Shown in pieces: positions 46,511 to 57,705 of a stretch of DNA of 64,000 nucleotides. Position numbers and translations under genes: made by a program. The notes beneath the pieces were generated by a model. That model made no database searches. It was not told the origin of the DNA and saw only the letters and a program-made list of their open reading frames with translations. Positions within the stretch are counted from its first letter, which is position 1, and each line of letters opens with the position of its first letter. The stretch lies in NCBI GenBank assembly GCA_018524725.1, contig JAEUWP010000226.1, positions 1 through 64,000 of the forward strand. Reading direction: 5' to 3'. The stretch comes from Podaxis mareebaensis. Lineage: Eukaryota > Basidiomycota > Agaricomycetes > Agaricales > Agaricaceae.

Positions 46511-46527
46511 AGAAAGAAAGGGGGAGG
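46511..46527 (+). other. Polypurine tract
   Basis: AGAAAGAAAGGGGGAGG directly abuts the right LTR, the expected plus-strand primer. Confidence 0.85.
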
Positions 46528-46974
46528 TGTGGGGTTGGTGGATGAGCTGAGCGGGGAAGAGGCGAAGACGAGGACATAGATAGTCTTATTTGGACCGTAG
46601 TCGATCATTTCTCTTTTTCTCAACAGTAGGTAGTGTTTCTCTCTTCCTCGGACCATAGTAGTCATTAAACAGTAGTCGATCATCTCTCATTCTCAGTAGT
46701 CGATCATCTCTCATTCTCAGTAGTCGATCATCTCTCATTCTCAGTAGTCGATCATCTCTCTCGTCTCGCTCGTGGTAATGGACACTCGTCATAGTAGATA
46801 GGGGGTGCGCGTCATGGTAGGCTAGATTAGAATGCCTCGAGGGGCTGACACTATAGAAAGGCAACGCGATATCGTAGCGGTAGCAATATAGACTTCTTCC
46901 CCTCTTACACTACTATCTCCTTAGTCCCCGTTCCTCGACGACTTTCCCGCTCGAACTCGATCGTCCTTCCCACA
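46528..46974 (+). repeat. Right LTR, 447 bp
   Basis: Appears identical to the left LTR. It ends CCCACA, followed by CTAC. Confidence 0.95.
46671..46760 (+). repeat. 24-bp tandem repeat in right LTR
   Basis: Same four-copy block as in the left LTR. Confidence 0.9.
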
Positions 46975-47046
46975 CTACGTAACCCCATCATCCAAGACTT
47001 CTAATTTTCTGGCGTTTTTACCAGTGATTTTGTCTTCCGGATGCAA

Positions 47047-48345
47047 GTTGAAGACGGAGATCTGGCACATCTGGCTTTCACTTGTCTTCTTTCTTGGCTC
47101 TGGTCATGACTGCCCCCACACAGGCCGAAGAAGCTGAGAAGAGAGCTCCCCCCGCACATATTATTAGGGCTTGCAAGAAGGAAAAGACTGCAGCTCTTAT
47201 GTTCGTGAGTCTTCCTATATTCATTGATTTGGTATTTCACCTTGTTTCCCGGCTCTTTTCAGGATGGCGGACCTTCTAGCTATGTGTTCGTACGAATGGT
47301 TACCTTGCGATATCAAATTTCGGCTGACGATACCAGAAACCAGGCGAGTTCGATTCTGAAGGCCGCGAATACCAAAGAGACCTTCTTCCTTAGTATGTCT
47401 ACTTTTCCTGCCTAGTGACCTATCTGGTCTATTTTATCGCCCTTTAGATGGCAACAATTGTAAGTTTACATCGACATCAGTGCCACAATCTACCCATCAC
47501 GTTCCTCTGAGGGGCTGCACCTACAGCGATACGAAACCTAAGCATGTCAAGCTTTTATACCACCGAGGCCACCAAGTCGCTTCCTATGCACGGGCACACG
47601 AGGATCTGACGAAACTTTCCAGGGCACAAGGTCAGCATTCAAGGGTTTTATCTGCTTGCTGCCCCAGACCTTATATATCCGCCTTATTCGACCATAGTGA
47701 ACAGCGAATTCCAGAGGACTGATGATAGGCCCGCCGGGCTCATGCGTTGGGACCTTATATGAGTTTTCACCATTACAAGCGCCATCCGGAATCACTGACG
47801 CCACTCCGGCTTACACGCGTCCACGTAGTTTTTTTGTGAACCGTACCGTCAGATGCTGACCTCAGTTGGTTCCAGCATCCGGGAACTACAATAATGCGGT
47901 CTTGGAGGTTGCTACTGAGGGGAAAGAGACTGTCGCTATCTGGGACTTTGAGCACGACGTTAATGTTGATTTCGACCTTGCGTGCACACTGAGTGTAATC
48001 CTGGAGATTCGGCTGGTGCCAGCATTAGCACATGGAAAGAGAACTGTGACGATCTCGTCAAACCGAAGCATAACACTATTATCAGTCTTGCTCACGATGT
48101 CCATGGTACGTCACTATCAACCTGACTTTCAACCATTACTGATCTCACTTTTAGCCCCTTCCGTGTAAGGCTGCTAAATTTAGTTTTGGAAACAATGCTG
48201 ATATACTGATTTCGTGCGTACGAAAGTCGAGAAACGCTTCCTTGTGTGATAATGAGACTCCAAGCTGTAGGCAATAAGCTACTCACACTTTCCGAGTGTC
48301 TTGATGCTCTCCCTATCAAAGTGTTGAAGCACCTGCCAAGCGCGG
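47047..48345 (+). pseudogene. Decayed chitin deacetylase (CE4)
   Basis: Pieces in order match the intact chitin deacetylase at 52478-53828: a hydrophobic signal-like stretch (WLSLVFFLGSG), RAPPAHIIRACKKEKTAALM-FDGGPSSY, ASSILKAANTKETFFLNGNN (spliced), GCTYSDTKPKHVKLLYHRGH-QVASYARAHEDL, SGNYNNAVLEVATEG and ETVAIWDFEHD, KPKHNTIISLAHDV, and MRLQAVGNKLLTLSECLDAL. Metal ligands are lost: the FDDGP motif is FDGGP and the HxxxH motif begins YARAH. Frames change several times and stops intervene. The LTR element ends about 70 bp upstream, so its promoter is also gone or displaced. Confidence 0.8.
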
Positions 48346-49757
48346 CGTAAGACCTTGCTATTGCCGCGTATGTCTAATAGAGCCGATCAGTACTTAGTCA
48401 TCTTGAAAGCGTTGAGCATTGGGCGTCTCCGACGCCTACCTCACGGATTGTTGGTTTTTCTGACTCAATCTTCCATGGACTTCCCCAACTTGGATCTTCT
48501 GGGTGTATTAATTTAGTAATCTTATATGTACTCTGCTCCTCTGCTCTCGCTCGGATCGTGCGCGGAATTTGGACTAAGGGACTTAGCTTAATGCTAGTTT
48601 CACTTGGACTATGTCTTTGGGAAGCGTTCCACCATCGTACAAGTCGTGTATGATTAGATGAGCGTATGACTGCATGGAATATTCCTTTGTCCTCTCAATA
48701 CAGGGAAATCTTTTGCTGCACTAACACTTTATGGGCCGCAATCTCGATGAATGCCTTGCGTCCGTTGATGAATATTGAGGCTTTGGTAGGCTCTATCAGG
48801 TGTCAAGCACGTACTCGTGTACACACTTAACTTCGTTATATCTGCTGGCAAAACAGGCCTTGTCGGAGATCCGCGAATGCACAGGCAGTATATAGGCTCG
48901 CTCGTGGCTCGGAATAGACCTATATGAGCGGCCGATCTGCAAAGGAGGTCGAGAAAGAATCGGTCTAGAGATAATTTCGGGCTCTTATACATATTTATTA
49001 GTGACTGGCTCCGGTCAAACAGTGGCTGCTAACACATCTAGGTCTGAATTGGTATCATGCGTCGACTTGATTTGCTATGTCTTCCTCTTTTCTTTCAATT
49101 GAGCATCTGTCTAGCTTGAGGTTTGACCATTGTTCGAAGCACTTTTTTGTGTCATCATTTATCGACTCGATGGACTCAACCCGGTCCTTGTCGAAACATG
49201 CTAAGTTCTGAACTGCACGACCTTGCGAATGCCCGGGATTCAATCTCCACAACAGATTCACTTCGCATCAGCCCTCGATGTTCTATCTTTCCACCACTTG
49301 GCATAATTAAGAAGATAGGACCCCACATCATGTTCTTACCAACTATATCATCCGATTCACAACTTATGCCCTCGTCCCCTGCCATACCCTCTACGATTTC
49401 TTTCTAGGAAAAGAATAATACCCTTCCTTTTCCGATTGCGACCACCTCATATCCGTAATACACGTATTTGAAAACGCATTCTCGAACTTTCTGCAATCAT
49501 CTCCCGGAATTCAGAGAATTCCATCGAGTGTAGGGCCGCTGAGCCATACTTGTAAGGTACAACTTCCAGGCAGCCATTACGTCAAAGCTGGAGTCGCCCA
49601 TCAATGATAAAGACGGCTATCACCACGATCATGTGAGTAATTTGCTCAACACCTGTACGCCACCATAAATCGATTTCGCTGATCCGTTCATAGTGTAAGC
49701 AACACGCCATATTCTTCTCTCCTCCATTCATAGCCCAAACGGTTGCACTTATCCTTC
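48346..49757. other. Intergenic, no gene recognised
   Basis: About 1.4 kb. Only short frames, none with family features. Confidence 0.4.
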
Positions 49758-52086
49758 ATGAACCCGCAAAGTGAAACATCGAGTATCAACAGCACTGACC
49801 GACAGTCTCTTTTAAAGGCGTGGAGCGAGCTTGACGTCGGGTTCAGCGAGGGCCCCATCGACTACCTCTGGTTATTCTACACTGCATTCTACACAGCAAA
49901 GGGGATTCCCAGGGCTAAATCATTTTATGTGACCCGACTCTCGATTTGGAAAGAGCCTGCAATACGGATGTCGTTCTTCCACGAGTACCTCGTAGCGACC
50001 ATAAAGTCCGACAATCGTGCCGACAAACAGGAATATTACCTGCTCTTCGAGCGCACAGCGGGACAGCTGAATACTGATAAGAGGACAGAAGAGAATCTTA
50101 GCCAAAAGGCCAAGACGGCACAGGAGGGCGACGAACGGAGGAACGGAGAAGATGTAGATGAATTCTCCTTCGCCCCGGATCGTAATCTGGAAGACACGAT
50201 GTTCGGTGCTGGCCCACAACATTGGAGCCATCAGTCGGATGACGAGGGTGGCCCAAAAAGCGCGAGCACGCACGGTTCAGCGTCTCCGCAGTCGGAAGGG
50301 GTTGCCGGCATGCTCGGGATGTTCTTTGCAGCCAAGGATTTGGCAAGTAACGTATCCGAGTCAAGCTCAAGGGACTTGATCTTAGCAGATGACAGATATC
50401 AGCTAATCGATCGTCCTTACAGAAAGTCATCCGACATAGAGGTCGCGTGGATTACATTGGGACGACCCGACGGGCTCAATACGGATCCTGTCGAAAACGT
50501 CACCGCTCAAGCACCCGCGCCCACAAGCGTTCAGGCCAGTAGCGCCGCTCCAAACCCTTCTTCTCTTCACGGCGGCCGGGAGGATCTATCGCAACATGAT
50601 TCCGCTCCTGCCGTCATTCATCGCACAACCTCAAAGACGAGTATTATCTCGAGTAATGCTTCCGAGACATTCAATTTCAAAGACTTTCCTATCAGCGATG
50701 ACGCTTCCAACTCTCTGGATTCTCGTGCCGGTCAAGCCGCCATGTCTCAACATAAGTCAGACTCCAACGACAGGCCTCGTACGACTTCTGATGTCGGTTC
50801 AATCCTACGAGCATCTCGTGACTCGCGTTCAATAAGCGCTCACGGGAACAAGCACGCCTCAGTGAAACCAAGCGTTAATAGACCGTCATTTCAACCCGAT
50901 CAAGTACAGGCTGGCGATCAACCACCCCCAACTCCGAATCCCTCACCCAATGACATACCCGAATCCACCTTTCTCGACCAACTTCCCTTCGCTGCATCCA
51001 ACAGTGACGTTGGCGAGGCTCCCATCACTTCCGGCCCCCTAGGCCAATACCTAAACACGCATTCCCTATCCACTGAAGCATTCCAATCTTCTGGTCATCC
51101 TCTCTTACGAGTGAACACTAACGTATCCAACGTGACAAGATCCTCCCGTTGGCGTCTCAGGAGAAGGAGCTCGTTTTCAACCATCCAATACGATTCATTA
51201 CCCCCCCCCTCCTCGGCGGAACTACATCTACTTATACGAGCTTGTGGTCCTTGCGTGTCGACTTCATAAATGCACATCCCTCTATCGGAATTTTACCGGG
51301 AACTGTTACTGGTTTGCAGGGATGATTTTTCATGTTGTCCGGGTGTTCACTGGCATTGACGCCTCGATATCGGGGGAGGAGGATCGAGTTGACAGGATGA
51401 AACCGTCCACTGAGGTGATGTTGTGGATTAATAGTGGGCGTATGGGAACGTTCTTGAGATCAATTAGAATCGTCAAGGCGCCTAGGCTTTTCACTATTCG
51501 TGCTTTGATAAGGAAATGGCACGGAGCCATCGTCAGATTTGAAGATCAGGTGAGTTTCCTTTCCACTTTTGTTCCAGGTCTTCCTATATTAATTTGACCA
51601 TAGGTTCACGTAAACTTTGTAGATAATACGCCTCAACAAATGAGAATGATCCATTTGGTAATCGAGGGTGAGGTCAAGAAACGCAAGCATGCTGAGGCTG
51701 AGGCTACAAGGAAACTCCAGGAGGTGCGCGAGGAGGCAGAGGTTGAAAGGAGGAAGATGGAAGATGGAGCACAGGAGGCAGTTCAAGCCGAGAGGAAAAG
51801 GGGTGAGGAAGCAGAGGCAGAGGCGGAGAAGCTCAAAGCGGTGGTCGAGGAGGAAAGAAAGTAACGCGAAGAGTTCTAGCGCAGACTCGAGAAAGAAATG
51901 GAAAAGAAAATCAAGGAATACAAAAAGGCTCTTCGAGCGCGCGCTAAATCGCCCCAAAGGTCCTGGGAGGATGCGGATGAGGATCAATCTTCCGAATCAT
52001 CTGGGCGCCGCAAGTTTGGTGTGGTCCGAATTACTCCAAGGTTGCATAGCACGTGTCCAAGCTTTAGTTTGGTGACTGGATGTTGA
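49758..52086 (+). pseudogene. Conserved membrane/coiled-coil protein, frameshifted
   Basis: The long N-terminal frame (ATG at 49758) starts with a conserved block (LLKAWSELDVGFSEGPIDYL, WLFYTAFYTAKGIPRAKSFY) and a Ser/Pro-rich middle. At nine Cs (51201-51209) this frame runs to a stop, whereas one C fewer continues into PPRRNYIYLYELVVLACRLH and NFTGNCYWFAGMIFHVVRVF, the expected membrane-like block. An intron at FEDQ|VHVNFV leads to a coiled coil (KKRKHAEAEATRKLQEVREE). TAA and TAG interrupt that frame at about 51862-51880, then EKEMEKKIKEYKKALRARAK continues to a stop at 52086. The layout resembles a repeated mushroom family of unknown function. It is either a pseudogene or a homopolymer sequencing error plus variant splicing. 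Confidence 0.65.
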
Positions 52087-52477
52087 ATATTGGCGGGGAG
52101 GGCGACTCAGGACTTCAAGGTTGGAAAGGTGGCCATAGGGACTAGAGAACTCTCGTCGATCCCAGTCCGGCCGTCCCATCACTTCTTCAGGTGCATGGAG
52201 ATAGATAGCAAGTCAATTTCGTTACTCAGCTCTAGAGGGCTTGTTCTTCAAGCTTATTAGGTATTAGCTCCGGATCCCCCCTTTACATACCGCACATCTC
52301 AAAAAATAGGACAAAACGACAACATTATGAATTCGGAAATCATATTGTAGATACAGTCCATACACACTACGAATCGTCCATTTAACAATCGTCCATATCT
52401 GAGAAAGTCCGCATATACAGCTCTGTACTCTAGTTAATTTTCCGTCTCGCGAAATGATTCGTCGCCGTATGAATCAA
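52087..52477. other. Convergent 3' ends, no gene
   Basis: Between the frameshifted gene (plus) and chitin deacetylase (minus). AT-rich; no gene seen. Confidence 0.5.
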
Positions 52478-53828
52478 TTAGCAGTGCCAGGTCGACTGGA
52501 AGAGAGAACACACATCAACATCAAATTAAACAAGGGAGAAGTAGCAGTCATATGGAGAACTTACATCTCGTTCTTGCGGAGCACCAACCGACTGGTATGC
52601 AGGCAGCCCTGTGCATTCGGCAAGAGTGACTAGGCGGTATCCGGCAGCCTGGAGTTTCTGGATGTAATAAGGAACGACTTCGGTCCTAGGAAGAAACACA
52701 TCGATAAATGCCCCTTTGGAGATTGTGCGCCGGGTTGGCTGTGGACTTACATGGTGGAAACTGGGCAAGGAGTAGAATTAGTTTTACCATTGGGTGTGTA
52801 AATGGGTAGGAAGGATACGAACCGAGAGTTTCGTGTTCGAGGGAGAGGACAGTGTTGGGGTGATGCGCGATAAGGTCGTCCATGCGAGCTTTCTGTTCAG
52901 CGACAGAGGCGCCGAGTGAGTCACCAGAACTATCCGGGATCGTCAGTTTGTGGGCAAGATGGGTGATACTGATGTAGGTAGAAAGACGTACTCAAAATCC
53001 CAGATGGCGATAGCTTGTCCGCGAATACCAGAGGCGTCACGAACCATATCATTGTATGAGCCGTAAGCTATTGATCTTCTTCAAAACTGACGTTGTACTA
53101 TTGAAGCACAATTGCCACTTACGAGGGCGCATGAAAGCGGGGTAGACACCGGCGATCTTGACCAACGCCTCTGTATACCATGATATTAGTGAGCGAAGCA
53201 TATCGATATCACGGGGACAATATCATACCCTCAACGCGCCACATCTCATCATGGATTTGGTCCCAAGTCAGAGTCGCGAGATCCTTGTGAGCCCAAGTAT
53301 GCGAAGCGATTTGGTGGCCTTTGCTGAGAGCATACTTGACACGCTTGACGTTATCTTCGTCATAGATGCATCCATCTGTACTCGCGTAAGTATAACAATT
53401 TCAAACACATTTATAGGGAATGTGGAACGTACAGTTGTTACCATCTACACATAAAAGTCAGCCGGGTTGTATGGAAGTGGCAATGAGTCGGTATATACTT
53501 ACTGAAGAAAAAAGTTCCGGTAGCATTATGCGCGAGCAAAGCCTTGCTAATATCGTAGCTAGAGTATTCCGAAGTTCGAGCGTTGTTCTCCGTACCGATT
53601 AGGAGATATAATTTAGGCGCTTACATATACCAATACGGTCCGTCATCCTACAAGAACGTTAGGCTATGGCTGATTAAAGAAAATGGATTCGAGGCTCACG
53701 AAAGTCAACGCAGCAGTCCCAGGGACAGTGCATGAAGTTACGACCTGAGCGGGAGCCCTCTTGTGCGGAGCAGCGAAAACGCTAACAGCGAGTGAGGCGA
53801 GAACAACAGAGATCTTGAAGAACAGCAT
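52478..53828 (-). CDS. Chitin deacetylase, secreted CE4 enzyme
   Basis: Eleven exons in phase give 248 aa: 53828-53700, 53647-53625, 53558-53503, 53444-53433, 53375-53229, 53170-53123, 53067-52992, 52929-52823, 52760-52751, 52685-52565, 52495-52478. A signal peptide (MLFFKISVVLASLAVSVFA) is followed by a Kex2-like KR. The NodB domain shows TFDDGPYWY (catalytic Asp and metal Asp), SHTWAHKDL (metal His pair), MRPPYGSYN, IWDFDSGDS and LSLEHET. The C-terminus is QERDSTWHC. It removes acetyl groups from cell-wall chitin, giving chitosan. Two exons are only 12 nt (NGNN) and 10 nt. A decayed paralogue lies on the other strand at 47047-48345. Confidence 0.95.
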
Positions 53829-54852
53829 ATCTGCTTGCTTGCCAAAGATTTCAACAGAAGGGTGCGGTAAAACGAGTGTGTGGGTGAGTTAAAAAGAGCG
53901 AAAGATCACAAAAGAGTGGGAGGGATTCGCGTTGAATGGAACAACGAAAGAGGGGGAACTGGTGCTCAGCTGCAAAGAACGAGTGTCGAGAAGCCAAGAT
54001 CACCGAGGGAACTACAACTTTTTACAGTCAAGCGTTTTTATACTCATCTTTGAGCGCTAGATCAGGGCTTAAGCCTCAAGGGGCAACAGCCTACGACGGC
54101 TTGATACGGCAGAAGTGCCAAGAGTAAGAACAGCGCGACAATGCATTCAGTTCTATTTTATGATGGGGCATAGGACGGTCTGATTGTAGTGTGTTATTCG
54201 GTTTCCCGTCAAGATGGTCACCAAAAGATTTGTCCGGGGGTGGAAGGTTGAAGTATTTAAAAGATAGGGTATGTTGTTGGGCGGTTTGAGACGAGGCCTG
54301 GAGGTCATTAATGGCGTTGTGGAGTATGTAGTTTATTGCAGCAATGATTTCGAGCGTCGGCTAGGGCTGGACTGACAAAGATCTACAGACGTCTCATGTC
54401 TTGCACACGTGCCTGGGTCCCTGGCATCACGTGGATCTCGGAACAAGCAGCGGAAATACGGACTTGAGTCTTGGGAAGGGGCGTCTTTGGCCCCAGACGG
54501 TGAACCTCAAAGGATCGCACAAAATTCGATGATTTCTTCTAATTTCGCGTCCCTCATGGCCTCTTAAACCTGAATTTTTTCAGGTTTCGGGGAGTAAGGC
54601 CGTTTGCTTCAGGGCCACGGGGGCTGGTGAGTGCCGGTAGCTGGTCATCGCTAGCCAATGGATCACGGGTAATGTTTGTTCGAAAATTCTGTGCAGCGTG
54701 TATCATTCATCATGGCTGCATGATTCCGATGTTGAGAGGAGCTGCGCGGGGCGGTGCTTCACCTGTAGCCACGGGTTCTCACGCGTGGGGCAGCCCCAAG
54801 TATTCACTGAATTTAATCAGTGCATCCGAGTCCACTCACTACAGCCACCCAG
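53829..54852. other. Intergenic between divergent genes
   Basis: Promoter region shared by chitin deacetylase (minus) and the next gene (plus). No gene recognised. Confidence 0.45.
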
Positions 54853-56162
54853 ATGCTCTCTGAACAGACCGTCCAGGATGCGTTTCACAGTTACCTCAAG
54901 TCGTCATTGGCACATGCTAAAGTAGAGCGCTTATTGGATGCTGATGTGCTGAGTAGCGCAGAGGGGGACTTGATGATCACAGGTACGTACCCACCGCGTC
55001 ATCTTTTCGATCAGTTCGACATTATCACATTTGTGTAGGACCTGCGCTCTGTCTCTACTTTGCTGCCCTCAGGAGCACGACGGACCCACCGTCAGTCCCA
55101 CTCCCCCGCTCCTCCAAATCCTCCTCAGGTCCAATAGACTTGTCCGAATCCAACTGCCCGCCGGCGTTCGTATCCTTCCTCCGCGTCTGGGCACAAACGG
55201 TCCCCTTGATCCAGGCGCTCGTACCAGAGCACCAGCATGACCTCGCACGCATCATCTGTGGGCTCCCGCCGATCAGCCCTCCGCCCCCCAACCAGAGTTT
55301 GCACGGAATAGCAGCCGAACTGCGTGCGGTTGCATTGGAAATTAGCCAGAGGCGGTCATTTCAGGATCGGTATGCAGCAGATTTGCAAGCTGCGTTGGAT
55401 TCGGGGAGGCCGAGTCAGAAGAGGGCCTCGTTTGTGCCTCCTCCGGTTTATGAGCCGACTTCGCCGGCGACCGCGGCAGCACCACCTGGTATTACTGTGC
55501 CTTTGTCGTCACCACAACGTACACCGTCGCAGTCTGCGGCATTCTTATCAACGTCATCCACTGGGCAATACCCTCGAACACCCTCCCCTAGCATTCTCGC
55601 ACCCTCCTCCCCCGCCATCGAATTCATCCGTGAGACCCTCTATGCAGCACTCGGCGATGTACTTGAAGAATTTCCCTCCCTCCGCACCCTCCTCCAAACA
55701 GATCCTCCGCGCGCATACTTTGCCTCTGTCTCTCTCGCCATCCTTTTCGTCTCGACGCACGCCATCGACCATGCCAACCAATCCGTTATAGGGGTTCTCG
55801 GTGCTCCGCTCTCGCTTTCACAATGTCCGGAACCCCTGAAACCGCTCATGTTGGAGCTGATAGGGATAGGTCGACGGGCGAAAGAGATGATAGACGAGGA
55901 TGATAGTTCTGCGGTGGAGCATATACAGAGAGGTGAGGATGTGCCGGAGGAGACGAGGATGGAACGTGTGAGGGGTATTTTGCTTGAGGGGTGTGGATAT
56001 GAGAGGAGGCGCGTGGATGGGGGTGGAAGGAGGAGTGTTGAAGGAAGAGCGGTGGCGTTTGCGAACAGAATTGGGGAGCTGGCGTTGAAGATGACGGGGT
56101 TGGAGGCATTCAGGGAGAGACAGGATATGGTATTCAAAGTGCTTGCCGGGATTGGGAAGTAA
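54853..56162 (+). CDS. Hypothetical protein, 417 aa
   Basis: Exons 54853-54982 and 55039-56162 join in phase across a 56-nt intron. The N-terminus (MLSEQTVQDAFHSYLKSSLA) and the C-terminal half (FIRETLYAALGDVLEEFPSL; FANRIGELALKMTGLEAFRE) look helical. Between them is a Pro/Ser-rich linker (YPRTPSPSILAPSSPAIE). There is no signal peptide and no membrane segment. I do not recognise a domain; the helical C-terminal region may be an interaction domain. No defect seen. Confidence 0.75.
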
Positions 56163-56354
56163 GCGTGCTATTGTACTAGTAGGATATTGGTTGGATATAT
56201 TATACATAAGTAATTTACAATGCCAGATGTCATGTGGATATGCACGTGGGAGAATGATGGATGAGGATGGGTTGCACGCAGCCCATACTCGACATAGCGT
56301 CGATACAGGATATATAAACATCCACCGCATGTTCTTCTCATTCCCAATCCGCCC

Positions 56355-57705
56355 ATGGCTAGTCCAGAACAACCCCTCACACTCGGCCTGTTTCTCAAAA
56401 AGGTGCCCTTCGCAGCAACGCACCCTTCCTCGGCTAACACACGTTTTACAGCTCGTGTTCAATGGCCAACCATACCTCGTTTACCCGGCGGGCTTCCTTC
56501 CCAAGCCGAGATGTACGTCGTCCAATTCGTTCCCTCGACGCCTTATTTTTAACTGGTGTAGATGTGAGAAAACCATCCGCATATGGACTTCCGTACAGAG
56601 ACATCGAAATCCAGACATCCGACAACGTATTGCTGCGATGTTTCCTTATTGAACACAAACGACCGAAAGCGACTGTCTTGATGTTCCACGGGAACGGAAT
56701 GGACCATAGTGATTTGTTGTATCACGCACGACATTATTATCAGTTCAGGTTGAACGTGTTGACGGTTTCGTATCGGGGGTATGGAGAGAGCGAAGGGGTG
56801 CCTTCAGAGAAAGGTGTGTATTTGTTGCTTCGTTGAGCGGGTGGTTCTTATAGCATTGTGGCCAGGACTGCAGAGAGATGCGCAGGCTGCGCTGGATTAT
56901 GTCCTTCGTGATTCACAATTGTCGAAACTTCCTATCGTGCGTTTGACTTTCACAGCTTTTAGCGCCGCGTTGTCTTACCTTCGCCACAACCCTTAGATCC
57001 TATACGGTCTCTCACTCGGCGGCGCAGTTGCAATCGACGTAACGAGCAAAAACCCTCACAAGGTTTCTGCCTACCGTCTCCAGCCACGTTTCACACCTGA
57101 CTGACACACTCTTCCATTGCCTCTCATTACGTTTTCTCCAGATCACAGCGCTCATTCTCGAAAACACATTCACATCCATCCCCGACATCGTCCGCGGCTG
57201 GCCTATCATCGGACCCCTCTCCTTTGCATGTACACAACGCTGGAATTCCGCTTCCAAACTTTCCAGAATCCCTCCTTCCGTACCAATCTTGTTTTGTAGC
57301 GGGAGGAATGATAGTGTCGTTCCGCCGACTCACATGGATAATTTGTGGAGGATTGCGCAGGCGAGGGGGAGGGGTGCGAACAGGAGTGGTGGTGTTGTTG
57401 GATGTGGTGGTTGCGGCGGTTTGAGTGGAGGGAAGACGGTTGGGTTGGGAGGGTTGTTGTGTGCGGGTGGGAGCGGTGCATTAAGGAAGGATGGAGAGGT
57501 TGGGGAGGTGGGGAGGGGCGTGTGGGCTCCTCCCGAAGAAGATCTGTTTACTTCGTATCCTGGCGGAGGACATGGTGAGTGCGTTATATCATCCTTCTTC
57601 CTCGCTCGTGTAATGACATCTTTGGCAGTTGATACCTGTACTCGTCCAACGTATTGGTCTGAGATTGACCGTTTCATTAACAAGTGTGTGTCGTTACGAA
57701 CATGA
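56355..57705 (+). CDS. Alpha/beta hydrolase, BEM46/ABHD13-type
   Basis: Spliced from ATG 56355 (MASPEQPLTLGLFLKK) through about seven exons to the stop at 57705. Landmarks: LVFNGQPYLVYPAGFLPKPR, KPSAYGLPYRDIEIQTSDNV, VLMFHGNGMDHSD (oxyanion side), LTVSYRGYGESEG, the nucleophile elbow YGLSLGGAVAIDV, and ALILENTFTSIPDIV. Next come LFCSGRNDSVVPPTHM with the acid Asp, and GGGHVDTC with the catalytic His. These are the BEM46 family blocks. Just after the Asp motif there is an extra Gly-rich insertion of about 55 residues (GRGANRSGGVVGCGGCGG and on) that most relatives lack. Exon ends are partly inferred: donor/acceptor pairs fit at 56403, 56571, 56814, 56938, 57060 and 57574. Confidence 0.82.

Larger units (their letters stand above)
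40290..46974 (+). mobile_element. Complete Ty3/gypsy LTR retrotransposon
   Basis: Two 447-bp direct LTRs (40290-40736 and 46528-46974) flank one long polyprotein ORF. Each starts TGTGGGG and ends CCCACA. A primer-binding-site candidate begins TGGAGCCCACC three bases after the left LTR, and a purine tract lies immediately before the right LTR. CTAC (ACTAC if one A is shared) precedes the left LTR and follows the right one as target duplication. The domain order (gag, protease, RT, RNase H, integrase) defines the Ty3/gypsy superfamily. The LTRs look identical base for base, so the insertion is very recent and the copy looks complete. Confidence 0.96.

Noticed and set aside
55324..56137. Overlapping frames on both strands within the 417-aa gene
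   Set aside because: They are shadows of the GC-rich coding exon. The chosen frame alone splices in phase with exon 1 and has balanced composition.
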